A stretch of 37,016 nucleotides of DNA from a virus: positions 1-37,016 of IMG/VR virus record IMGVR_UViG_3300046007_007262. One strand, 5' to 3'. Below are positions 1 through 8,832 of this stretch, piece after piece. Made by a program: the position numbers and the translations under genes. The notes beneath the pieces were generated by a model. That model was not told the DNA's origin. It did no database searches and saw only the letters and a program-made list of their open reading frames with translations. Position 1 is the stretch's first letter; each line of letters opens with the position of its first letter.

Positions 1-2495
1 GGAGTTCCAGTTTCTCCAGAAGTACCAGATTCTCCAGACGATCCAGAAGTACCAGATTCTCCAGACGATCCGTCAGAGCCAGAAGTTCCGCCTTCTCCAG
101 ATGATCCAGAAGTGCCATCAGATCCAGAAGTTCCGTCTTCTCCAGATGATCCAGAAGTTCCAGAAGTTCCAGTTTCTCCAGAAGTACCAGATGATGCAGA
201 AGATCCAGAAGTTCCTGATGAACCAGACGATCCAGAAGTTCCGCCTTCTCCAGATGATCCAGAAGTGCCATCAGACCCAGAAGTTCCATCTTCCCCAGAT
301 GAACCAGAAGTGCCATCAGACCCAGAAGTTCCATCTTCTCCAGATGAACCAGAAGTTCCAGTTTCTCCAGAAGTACCAGATGATGCAGAAGATCCAGATG
401 TCCCAGATTCTCCAGATGATCCAGAAGTTCCGTCTTCTCCAGATGATCCAGAAGTGCCATCAGACCCAGAAGTTCCATCTTCCCCAGATGAACCAGAAGT
501 GCCATCAGACCCAGAAGTTCCGTCTTCTCCAGATGATCCAGAAGTGCCATCAGATCCAGAAGTTCCTGATGATGCCGATGATCCAGAAGTTCCTGATGAT
601 GCAGAAGATCCAGAAGTTCCAGATTCTCCAGAAGAACCAGAAGTTCCGTCTTCTCCAGATGAACCAGAAGTGCCATCAGATCCAGAAGTTCCTGATGATG
701 CAGAAGATCCAGAAGTTCCGTCTTCTCCAGATGAGCCAGAAGTGCCATCAGATCCAGAAGTTCCTGATGATGCAGAAGATCCAGAAGTTCCTGATGATGC
801 AGAAGATCCAGAAGTTCCGTCTTCTCCAGATGAACCAGAAGTGCCATCAGATCCAGAAGTTCCATCTTCTCCAGAAGAACCAGAAGTGCCAGAAGTTCCG
901 TCTTCTCCAGATGATCCAGATGATCCAGAAGTTCCTGATGATGCAGAAGATCCAGAAGTTCCTGATGATGCCGATGATCCAGAAGTTCCGTCTTCTCCAG
1001 ATGAACCAGAAGTCCCATCAGATCCAGAAGTTCCATCTTCTCCAGAAGAACCAGAAGTTCCGTCTTCTCCAGATGAAGAGAATGAACCAGATGATCCAGA
1101 TGATCCAGAAGTTCCTGATTCTCCAGATGAACCAGACGTTCCAGTTTCTCCAGAAGTACCAGATGATGCAGAAGATCCAGAAGTTCCGTCTTCTCCAGAT
1201 GAACCAGATGATCCAGATGATCCAGAAGTTCCTGATGATGCAGAAGATCCAGAAGTTCCTGATGATGCAGAAGATCCAGAAGTTCCATCTTCTCCAGAAG
1301 AACCAGAAGTGCCAGAAGTTCCGTCTTCTCCAGATGAACCAGAAGTGCCAGAAGTTCCGTCTTCTCCAGATGAACCAGATGATCCAGATGATCCAGAAGT
1401 TCCTGATTCTCCAGATGAACCAGACGTTCCAGTTTCTCCAGAAGTACCAGATGATGCAGAAGATCCAGAAGTTCCGTCTTCTCCAGATGAACCAGAAGTC
1501 CCATCATCTCCAGATGATCCAGAAGTTCCAGATTCGCCAGATGTTCCAGATGTGCCATATGTTTGGCCAGAAGTTCCAGATGTTCCAATGTTAAATAATG
1601 CTAGTGAAGATGATATGTATGATGGGCTTATGTATGATGCGCTTATACTATTATATGCATAAGACGATGTTCCTACTAAATTACCCGTTATATCATTATC
1701 TACACGCAATCCACCAGATATAAAAACACTTCCGCTAAATATGTGTTTATCATCACCACTATCCCCAAATATAGTAGATCCCGATGATTGAACAAATTGA
1801 TTGTATGTTACAGAAGATGAAACAATATAACTTCTAGCAGTTAATGTTCCGCCTATAACCATATTACCATCTATATTTGCATTTGTGGCATAAACATTTG
1901 CAAACCTAGGAGAATCAGATTCCCCTAATCCTATGAACCCCCTTTGTCCAGATCCAGATATTATATTATTTGGCTTATCAAGCACATAATCCCAATATAT
2001 GCTAGATGTTAAGAATCCATAGTCTATGAATTGTTGTGATGAGGAGATAACCCCTTCAAAAGTTCCTATGAATATAGGAGCAGTTATGGGGCTGGTTGCG
2101 ACCAATCCACCTGATACTGAAACCGATCCTGTAAATTGATGTTTATCGTCTTGAGTATTACCGAATATAGTTGAACCGCTACTGTATGATTGCGTTACAT
2201 TTATAACTGATGATGATACTATAAATTCACTTGCAACTAATTTACCCCTAACGGTTAAATTTTGAATATCCCCAGATATATTATTAGATAAATAAGATGC
2301 TGTTACGTTAGTTAGTCCTGAACCCTCACCTTTTATACGAAATACATCCACTGTACCAGAAACAGCTAGTGCGGTTACTAATGATCCTGTTCCATCTATT
2401 AATGTTTTATCATCAATAGGATCGGTTTGCATCAACCTCCAAAATGATTCTGATATCGGTAATGCTGATAGGTTTCTATCTTGATACGATGACAA
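1..2495 (-). CDS. Collagen-like tail fibre protein (3' end beyond window)
   Basis: This minus-strand frame is open from a stop at 2508-2510 to the left edge, so its C-terminus is missing. I chose a TTG start at 2493-2495 because GGAG lies seven bases upstream and the protein then begins MSSYQDRNLSALPISESF. An in-frame ATG at 2430-2432 is the alternative. The first ~300 residues are typical of phage fibre shafts. They hold two copies of a segment reading SGSTIFG(N/D) then DDKH, GSV and SGGL, at about 2110-2200 and 1700-1790. From 1586 leftward the protein is collagen-like Gly-X-Y, rich in GTS, GSS and GES triplets. By family knowledge such repeats form trimeric fibre rods; host binding is inferred. 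It is the last gene of the minus-strand set in the window and follows a second fibre-like gene. Confidence 0.85.
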   Translation of the reverse strand, partial: MSSYQDRNLSALPISESFWRLMQTDPIDDKTLIDGTGSLVTALAVSGTVDVFRIKGEGSGLTNVTASYLSNNISGDIQNLTVRGKLVASEFIVSSSVINVTQSYSSGSTIFGNTQDDKHQFTGSVSVSGGLVATSPITAPIFIGTFEGVISSSQQFIDYGFLTSSIYWDYVLDKPNNIISGSGQRGFIGLGESDSPRFANVYATNANIDGNMVIGGTLTARSYIVSSSVTYNQFVQSSGSTIFGDSGDDKHIFSGSVFISGGLRVDNDITGNLVGTSSYAYNSISASYISPSYISSSLALFNIGTSGTSGQTYGTSGTSGESGTSGSSGDDGTSGSSGEDGTSGSSASSGTSGETGTSGSSGESGTSGSSGSSGSSGEDGTSGTSGSSGEDGTSGTSGSSGEDGTSGSSASSGTSGSSASSGTSGSSGSSGSSGEDGTSGSSASSGTSGETGTSGSSGESGTSGSSGSSGSFSSSGEDGTSGSSGEDGTSGSDGTSGSSGEDGTSGSSASSGTSGSSASSGTSGSSGSSGEDGTSGTSGSSGEDGTSGSDGTSGSSGEDGTSGSSASSGTSGSSASSGTSGSDGTSGSSGEDGTSGSSASSGTSGSDGTSGSSGEDGTSGSSGESGTSGSSASSGTSGSSASSGTSGSDGTSGSSGEDGTSGSDGTSGSSGEDGTSGSDGTSGSSGEDGTSGSSGESGTSGSSASSGTSGETGTSGSSGEDGTSGSDGTSGSSGEDGTSGSDGTSGSSGEGGTSGSSGSSGTSGSSASSGTSGETGTSGTSGSSGEDGTSGSDGTSGSSGEGGTSGSDGSSGESGTSGSSGESGTSGETGT
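3..1586 (-). repeat. Collagen-like Gly-X-Y repeat, 176 triplet positions
   Basis: Read on the minus strand, nearly every third codon is a glycine codon, mostly GGA, giving units such as GTS, GSS, GES, GSD and GED. Thirteen triplets carry Ala (GCA) at the Gly position, always as GSSASSGTSG. One interruption near 1068-1088 reads GSFSSSG. The DNA is a patchwork of 9-base units in higher-order blocks. The plus strand is open across the same stretch only as a by-product of the repeat. Confidence 0.9.
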
Positions 2496-2521
2496 TCCAC
2501 ATCTCCATTATATTCTCAACA

Positions 2522-2541
2522 ATTACATATAAATATGTAAT
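2522..2541. promoter_or_regulatory. Quasi-palindrome upstream of the tail fibre gene
   Basis: Nine-base arms (attacatat / atatgtaat) flank a central AA in the 71-base gap between two fibre genes. On the minus-strand RNA this could fold as a 7 bp stem with a 6-base loop. A TATAAT hexamer (minus strand, 2555-2550) lies just upstream, so a transcript starting about seven bases after it would begin at this hairpin. No convincing -35 box is present, so the promoter reading is inference. Confidence 0.4.
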
Positions 2542-2549
2542 CGAATACA

Positions 2550-2555
2550 ATTATA
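2550..2555 (-). promoter_or_regulatory. Possible -10 box (TATAAT)
   Basis: A perfect TATAAT on the minus strand sits about 55 bases before the TTG start of the tail fibre gene. The best -35 candidates upstream (TTGTAA or TTGTTG) are spaced at 19 and 22 bases, which is poor. In such AT-rich DNA a lone hexamer is weak evidence. Confidence 0.3.
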
Positions 2556-2566
2556 ACATAGATAAT

Positions 2567-5500
2567 TTAAATTTTTACAACAAGAGTTCTTGAGTTGTTC
2601 ATCCATTTATGACGGGTTAAATTTGTATCTGCTCCCATCCATTTTGATTCAGAAGCTGCCCATGATGCCGAACATATTTCCATAGTTTCTAGGTAAATAT
2701 TTCTACCAGTTAAAGGGTTTAGTACTTCTTCTTCATCGGATTTTAAAGCAGAATTATCGGCAGATGATGAAACTGCTGGTACTTTATAACCAAACTCATT
2801 TACACCATCAAACTGATAATATGTTTTATTTGGTCTTTCATCATATACGTATAATACTGCTGGATCTTGGTCGTCATCGAGTTGATCCTTTAGATATTGA
2901 TAGCATCCACAAATTTGTGGTTGTTCTGCTGGTGCTAGATATCTAACAGAAACGTCATTTGCTGAATATGGTGATATTACTATGGATTGATCCGCTAAAA
3001 GTTGTGGAAACTCCCCTGTTAAAACATAGACCCTATTACGAGGATCAACGTTCCCACCATCCCATTCTGCTATCAATTGTGAAATTGGAAACCAGTCGTC
3101 TTTATTATGCTTATGTCTTATCAATGCACCACCCCCTGGTGCATCTTTAGGTGCATGATTAAATACTGATGTTCTAAAATTAAACGGTACTAGAGATTCC
3201 CATTTTTCACCAGTCCACAACAATGGTAATTTTGTTTTAGTATCATAAAACATCGATCCTACAGATGCCGTTAATGCTGGGGTAGCTCCGTTTATTACAG
3301 AATTATTATTATCAACTATATTAATAAGATTACCAGTAGGCATTGTCAGTACATTCGAAACGAAATTTGTATTTGAAGGGATACTATTAAATCTAAATCC
3401 AGCCCGTTTTAATTCTGTATAATCTTCCAATCTGGTCAAGGACACATACGGGTCTCCTGTGGAATTCGTTGCATTATCTATTTCGATTTTACACCCATTC
3501 CATCGTATGAAAGAATTTCCACAATCTGATGGTATTAGTGATCCACCTTCTCCGAACCCTGAAAGCGATTGACTACTCCCTATTAATAGTCTAGATGTGT
3601 TCCCTATTAAATATAAATTAAATAATTGACTGTTATCATTTGCATTTGAACCAGTTTCAGATACAAATACGAATGATGAACCGACTCTATTTATCATATC
3701 TATTCGAGATAATGCCTCGTAATTTATGGAATTATATGGATTTCCGTATGTCAGTCCCCAACCAAATCCATCTTTACTTAATTTACTACTCTCTAAACCC
3801 AAATAGTTGTTAGATTTTATGGTGGATCCATGTACACTGGATGCCATATTTATTCCACTACCCGTCTGTGATGATAAAAAAGTAGATCCGCTTATCAGAT
3901 TATCACTACCGAATATGTAAGTATTTCCCCCTCTAAATAATACATTATTTAAAAGTAGTCTAGTAGTGGATTGTTTTCCAGTATTATTTAAAAATTCTAT
4001 TTTAAAATCTAGGTATTCGTTTTTATGATCCAATCGTATTGGGATATACAATCTTGTTCTGTTTGGGGTGAATCCTATATCAACTTGTTCTAATATTCTT
4101 ATATTTGAGAGTTTAACACCATCTGTTATTTTAAATCGTATTACAGCATCTCCAGTGTTATCGGGTTTTATTGGTACCGAAAAGTTTGATCTCAAACGTA
4201 TTTGGTTATTGTCTTCCGATATTCTTCCCAAGAATTTACCAATAGATGTTGTATTTACAAATGCACTACCAGATACATATACTTCCAATATAGGGTTCCT
4301 ATAATCATACTGATTATTTTCTATAAAATAATCTAATTTTAAAGAATACTCCGTGTCTTTATAAAATATTGTTTTATACGTATCCTTTTGTTGTAATAAT
4401 ATGAATTGTGGATCACTTAAAGTATAATCGGGCACATATGATATAGAATTGAATGAATACCCAGAATAAGTAACTGGTGTTGCTGGTGGGGCATTGTTGT
4501 ATGAAACTGCTTCCCAATAAGATGCGGGTGATAAACTTGCAGATTGATTTGTTCCAAAAATATTTACAGTAACATCTGTGTCGAACATACCGATTGGATT
4601 ATCTATTAGTAGTGCTTGTGGTGATGTATCCACAAAAACATTTCTAGGCTCAACTTCACCATCGTATAATGTCTCATATTCCGATTTTGGTCTCGATGAG
4701 CTTTTTGCAAAAACTTTTATTCTCGAAACGTCTCCAGTTGTTGGTGTTAAGTTGTCTATATCAAGTACTGCATATGTTTTTCTATTTTGTGTTATATTTT
4801 TTTCAGAAGCATCTTTATTATATTTTATGTAATATGTCTGATCATAAGCTCTGGATACCTTAGTCCGTTGTCCTTGTGGTCCTTGCAAAAATAATTCTTT
4901 TGATAGCTCTATTTCTAGTGGCGTTTTTATCCTAGCTATACTAGAACTGTAAAAAAATTTTATAGGGGTATATGTTATTTTCGGAGTTATATTATCCGAT
5001 GGTTGCTGAAATACAATAGTTCCATTTGTAACATTTTTTGGAAAAAAATTGCCGTTAGTTGCAGTCAATTTTGGTCTACCATCGATGTTTGTGTATATCC
5101 CCGTCCCAGTTATTGATATACCCTTTTGTGTTGTAAATTTTTCTTCAACTATAGGATATATCGTTTCGCGCATCCTCGCAACTGGAGCATTTGTGTATAT
5201 TATGTCGCTTTCATTTTCTTTAGTATTATCTATGGTTATATTATGAATATACTTATAATTGTTTTGGTTTAAAAATCTTTTTGGTATTCTTACTTTACCC
5301 TTAGTATACAAAATAGATGCAATGAAAAATATTGTACATTTACCCGACGGTATTGTGTTATTTATTTCTACTGAAACAACTCTAGTTCCATCTATTTCTT
5401 TATAGTTTAATATTTGTGTTAATATTGGATTTTGTCCTTTATCCAGTATTTCTATTAGTATTTGTTCTTTTGTTGAAACAAATTCTGTTGGTTTGAATTT

Positions 5501-5635
5501 AAAAGTGTTTACTCCAGCAGTAAAGACCGTCGGTATTTGAGTTATATTCAAATACAGTGGTGATTTATTATCTATATCAACATATTTTGAATTTATAGAA
5601 TCTAAGTTTCTTTTAACGGGTCTATTTGCTGTCAT
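2567..5635 (-). CDS. Large virion appendage / fibre-type structural protein (1,022 aa)
   Basis: No enzyme family is recognised. The protein is rich in Asn, Ser, Thr and short beta-type segments, as in phage fibre and appendage proteins. Near residue 800 there is a stretch typical of fibre tips (SMFYDTKTKLPLLWTGEKW), a pattern common in proteins that end in small beta-rich binding modules. The last ~150 residues hold a cysteine pair (CGC) and many aromatic residues. The start at 5635 has GGTGAG five bases upstream. It lies 17 bases after the SbcDC gene and just before the collagen-like fibre gene, so it may attach or cap that fibre; this is inference from position. Confidence 0.75.
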   Translation of the reverse strand: MTANRPVKRNLDSINSKYVDIDNKSPLYLNITQIPTVFTAGVNTFKFKPTEFVSTKEQILIEILDKGQNPILTQILNYKEIDGTRVVSVEINNTIPSGKCTIFFIASILYTKGKVRIPKRFLNQNNYKYIHNITIDNTKENESDIIYTNAPVARMRETIYPIVEEKFTTQKGISITGTGIYTNIDGRPKLTATNGNFFPKNVTNGTIVFQQPSDNITPKITYTPIKFFYSSSIARIKTPLEIELSKELFLQGPQGQRTKVSRAYDQTYYIKYNKDASEKNITQNRKTYAVLDIDNLTPTTGDVSRIKVFAKSSSRPKSEYETLYDGEVEPRNVFVDTSPQALLIDNPIGMFDTDVTVNIFGTNQSASLSPASYWEAVSYNNAPPATPVTYSGYSFNSISYVPDYTLSDPQFILLQQKDTYKTIFYKDTEYSLKLDYFIENNQYDYRNPILEVYVSGSAFVNTTSIGKFLGRISEDNNQIRLRSNFSVPIKPDNTGDAVIRFKITDGVKLSNIRILEQVDIGFTPNRTRLYIPIRLDHKNEYLDFKIEFLNNTGKQSTTRLLLNNVLFRGGNTYIFGSDNLISGSTFLSSQTGSGINMASSVHGSTIKSNNYLGLESSKLSKDGFGWGLTYGNPYNSINYEALSRIDMINRVGSSFVFVSETGSNANDNSQLFNLYLIGNTSRLLIGSSQSLSGFGEGGSLIPSDCGNSFIRWNGCKIEIDNATNSTGDPYVSLTRLEDYTELKRAGFRFNSIPSNTNFVSNVLTMPTGNLINIVDNNNSVINGATPALTASVGSMFYDTKTKLPLLWTGEKWESLVPFNFRTSVFNHAPKDAPGGGALIRHKHNKDDWFPISQLIAEWDGGNVDPRNRVYVLTGEFPQLLADQSIVISPYSANDVSVRYLAPAEQPQICGCYQYLKDQLDDDQDPAVLYVYDERPNKTYYQFDGVNEFGYKVPAVSSSADNSALKSDEEEVLNPLTGRNIYLETMEICSASWAASESKWMGADTNLTRHKWMNNSRTLVVKI

Positions 5636-5652
5636 ATTTTCTCACCAATAAT

Positions 5653-8600
5653 TTACATTTCTATTTTAGAAAAACCATTTTCTTTCTTAATCTCAATCTG
5701 ATAATCAACTATATCCTTAACAACATCGATGTGTGATATAAGAATAACAAATTCAAATTGAGTTTTTAAATAATCTAAAAATGATGAAAAATTATTCAAT
5801 ACGGATGGGTCTAATGTCCCCAATCCCTCATCTATTGCCATAAAATTTGGTCTAGGTAGTGATGATACGTTTATAACCGCAGTTCGTATTGCTATAGATG
5901 ATATAAATCGTTCCATACCACTTGACATTTCTAATGGCCAAAATCTTTCATCGTCATACACAATATAAGTATTAATACTTTTACCATCCGTGTCAAATAA
6001 TACTTGAAAATCTACAATTTCTGATAAAATACTATTAGCTTCGGATTGTATTTTTGGTAATGCTTCACTAATCAATTCATATGGGACACCATTTCTATTC
6101 ACCGCTTTCAAATAATAATCATATGCATAAAATCTTTTCTCCAATTCTTGCAGTTTTTCTATAGATAATGAGCATTCATTTATTATTTGTTCGTGTATTT
6201 TTACTTCCCCGCTATATTCTAATATGTTAGTTTCTAATGCTTTTATATTTATAGTTTTTATTTCGTTTCTTTTTAATTCTAATTGCTGTAATTTTCGATA
6301 TATTTCGGTATTTGTTCTTATAGCTTGTTCATTTTCTTTGTATTTATTCAAAGAAATTTCTATTAAATTTAATTCCTTGTTTAAATTTGCTATAGATTCA
6401 TTTATGGAAAATATTTCTCGTTCTGTGGAGTATATTTTTTTCTGATAAACGAATGTATCATTTTCATATTTATGCATCAAATTTAATTTGTCATATACTC
6501 GTTTTCCATTTGAAAATTCTGTATTTAATTTTTGTAAATCATCCTGTGTTTTTGTTTTTTCCACAATTAATTCTTTTAATTTTTCTTCTGCTCTTTTTGC
6601 ATCTTTAACAAAAACATTATTATTGCAAAATTTACAATTTGGATCGTATTCGTGTGTGCTTAAATTATCTAGTTTCGATTGACAATGTTGTATTTGCAGA
6701 TTTATTTCTCGTAAATCAGAATCTAGGTCACGTATTGTTACTCGTATTTTTTCTAGTTCATTTTCTTTTGATTTAAGATCTTCTTTATCAAAATTTTTCA
6801 GTAGCTCAGAGTATCTGTCATGTTCTTTTTGAAATTCATTCAATTCAATATCTAGTAATGAGAGGCTATCATTTTTTTCTTGTATTTTTCTTTTAATAGT
6901 TAATGATTTGTTATCCAATGATTCTATGGATTCTAATTCAATATTACTATCTATATTTATTATGCCCTTGTTTAATTCTACTATTTCGATATTTAATGCA
7001 TCATATTCTTCTTGTAATTTATTTTTTTCATCTAATGCCTCATCTAACATCATATTATACTTTTTATATTTTATATTAGAATCTGCTATTTTTGTAGAAT
7101 AGTCCTGCTTACTGAATTCTTTTATAAGTGTTTGAACCCCTTTTATCTCATCAGATGCCAGTGCATTTAATTCTTCAAAAATATTTAAATCTAAGAACTG
7201 TGCTAATAAATCTTTTCTGTCTTTTTGCGTTTTATCTATAAAATTTGCATTATTTCCTTGAACAGACATTGCTGTTAAAATAAAATCATCATATGTTCCT
7301 AAATATCTTCTTATTATTTGATTTGTAGAATCTCTATCATCACCATTTAAAAATGTTTTATCATCATCATCACCTGTCCAAAAATCAACGTTTACTTTTA
7401 CATTTCCTTTTTTATCTCTAACACCAACCCTTTCTATTGCATACTCTTTTCCAGATATTTTAAATGAAAATTTACATTTAAATTCATTTTTAGTATTATT
7501 TAATACTTGACCAGCTTTAAATGTTCTAGTACACTTATCGAAAATACAAAACATTAATGCATCTAAAATGGAAGACTTGCCAGTTGCATTTGGTGCAAAC
7601 AAGCCGTATATCCCATTCATATCATCGAATTGTATTTTGTTATTTTCTGCATATGAGAACATATTATCAAATTCAAATTTTATAGGTTCCCATATAACAT
7701 TTCGAACTACATCATTATCTACTATTTTTTTATTGGTTTCGATGTTTATATTTTTAATAGTGTTCAGGATATCATCTGTTACATTAAAACGATTTTTTAT
7801 GTAATCAATTATTAATGTGTTTTGATGATCAACATTTCTAACATCCCCCTTTATAACTGGTGTTATTTGTGTTTGTGCTGTTATTTTATTGCTAATTCTC
7901 TGAATTTTTATATCTGAAACTGTTATATTTGATTTTAGTTTTGTTATTATTTTAAATAGATCGGCATTTGACGTATTGGATACTTTCAATCTAATACAGT
8001 TGAATTTTGAAAATTCAGAGGGTAGTAATTTTATTTTACCGTCTTCTATTTCTATTGTATGGTATGTCCAATCATTATGTATTTTTATAAATTTAGATTT
8101 ATCGTTCTCTATATCCCACTCTATTATGCCGTGAGTAAGACCTTCTCCAAAATTCTGTTGTATTAATGAGCCAGCATATGCAAATTTACTATTGGAGTCT
8201 AAATATTGGAATTTGTGTATATCCCCGAACATACCGTAATCATATCCATCAAACGTATCAATTGTTATGTATTTATTTTTCATAGTTGTTCCAATATCAG
8301 TTGATGCCATATCAACTGATCCGTGGAATAATACTATTTTGGTATTATCGCCTGGGACATCTTTTGCTAAAATAAAGTTTTCTGGTTGTTCGTATACGGA
8401 GTTTAATACGAAATCGATATTATGTATGGTATAGATCCCTGTCTGTTTTAGATAATATAAATTGTTAAAATCACTATCAATTAAATTGACTATGGGTGAT
8501 AATGCATCCATTCTATTTAGATTGTTTAAATTACAATCGTGATTTCCTGCTATTAGAACAGTTGGTGCTATTCTCGATAATGTGTCTAAAAATTCAGTTA

Positions 8601-8832
8601 CTATGGATACCAATTCGGGTGTCATGTCTGTTTTAGCATGCACAATATCGCCTGCAAGGTAAATTAAAGTATTAGGATTTTCTGTTACTTTTTCTCTGCA
8701 AATCGAATAAAGTTTCTCGAATACAGTTCTATACTCATCATGTCTTTTTAATGTGCGTATATGCACATCTGCAATATGTAATATTCTATCTACTCTAGTA
8801 ATTGCTGAAGTATTTATGTATTCTTTATGCAT
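5653..8832 (-). CDS. Fused SbcD-SbcC (Mre11-Rad50; T4 gp47-gp46) nuclease-ATPase
   Basis: One 1,059-residue chain carries both halves of the Mre11-Rad50 complex, which processes DNA ends and, in T4, supports recombination-dependent replication. The first ~330 residues are an Mre11-type phosphoesterase: IADVHI, AGDIVH, AGNHD, FHGS and FGDIHKF (the family usually has GHxH at the last site). From about residue 400 comes a Rad50/SbcC ATPase: P-loop APNATGKSS near residue 418, long coiled coil, zinc hook CKFC near residue 732, return coil, signature SSGMERF, and Walker B FMAIDEGLGTLD near residue 1000. T4 and most bacteria encode the two as separate genes. The start at 8832 has AAGG six bases upstream and overlaps the primase gene by eight bases. 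Confidence 0.93.
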   Translation of the reverse strand: MHKEYINTSAITRVDRILHIADVHIRTLKRHDEYRTVFEKLYSICREKVTENPNTLIYLAGDIVHAKTDMTPELVSIVTEFLDTLSRIAPTVLIAGNHDCNLNNLNRMDALSPIVNLIDSDFNNLYYLKQTGIYTIHNIDFVLNSVYEQPENFILAKDVPGDNTKIVLFHGSVDMASTDIGTTMKNKYITIDTFDGYDYGMFGDIHKFQYLDSNSKFAYAGSLIQQNFGEGLTHGIIEWDIENDKSKFIKIHNDWTYHTIEIEDGKIKLLPSEFSKFNCIRLKVSNTSNADLFKIITKLKSNITVSDIKIQRISNKITAQTQITPVIKGDVRNVDHQNTLIIDYIKNRFNVTDDILNTIKNINIETNKKIVDNDVVRNVIWEPIKFEFDNMFSYAENNKIQFDDMNGIYGLFAPNATGKSSILDALMFCIFDKCTRTFKAGQVLNNTKNEFKCKFSFKISGKEYAIERVGVRDKKGNVKVNVDFWTGDDDDKTFLNGDDRDSTNQIIRRYLGTYDDFILTAMSVQGNNANFIDKTQKDRKDLLAQFLDLNIFEELNALASDEIKGVQTLIKEFSKQDYSTKIADSNIKYKKYNMMLDEALDEKNKLQEEYDALNIEIVELNKGIINIDSNIELESIESLDNKSLTIKRKIQEKNDSLSLLDIELNEFQKEHDRYSELLKNFDKEDLKSKENELEKIRVTIRDLDSDLREINLQIQHCQSKLDNLSTHEYDPNCKFCNNNVFVKDAKRAEEKLKELIVEKTKTQDDLQKLNTEFSNGKRVYDKLNLMHKYENDTFVYQKKIYSTEREIFSINESIANLNKELNLIEISLNKYKENEQAIRTNTEIYRKLQQLELKRNEIKTINIKALETNILEYSGEVKIHEQIINECSLSIEKLQELEKRFYAYDYYLKAVNRNGVPYELISEALPKIQSEANSILSEIVDFQVLFDTDGKSINTYIVYDDERFWPLEMSSGMERFISSIAIRTAVINVSSLPRPNFMAIDEGLGTLDPSVLNNFSSFLDYLKTQFEFVILISHIDVVKDIVDYQIEIKKENGFSKIEM

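Noticed and set aside
1-1600. Regular short repeats resembling a CRISPR array at first sight
   Set aside because: The units are 9 bases, in frame and coding, without unique spacers of constant length.
101-1662. Two long plus-strand reading frames of about 500 codons
   Set aside because: They are mirror frames of the collagen-like repeat. The minus strand gives a sensible Gly-X-Y protein continuous with a fibre shaft, whereas the plus frames give only low-complexity text and run against all other genes.
2528-2535. TATAAATA, identical to the T4 late promoter, also at 20619-20626
   Set aside because: Both copies point along the plus strand, where there are no genes, and both sit inside quasi-palindromes in AT-rich DNA. 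I treat them as part of the palindrome rather than promoters.
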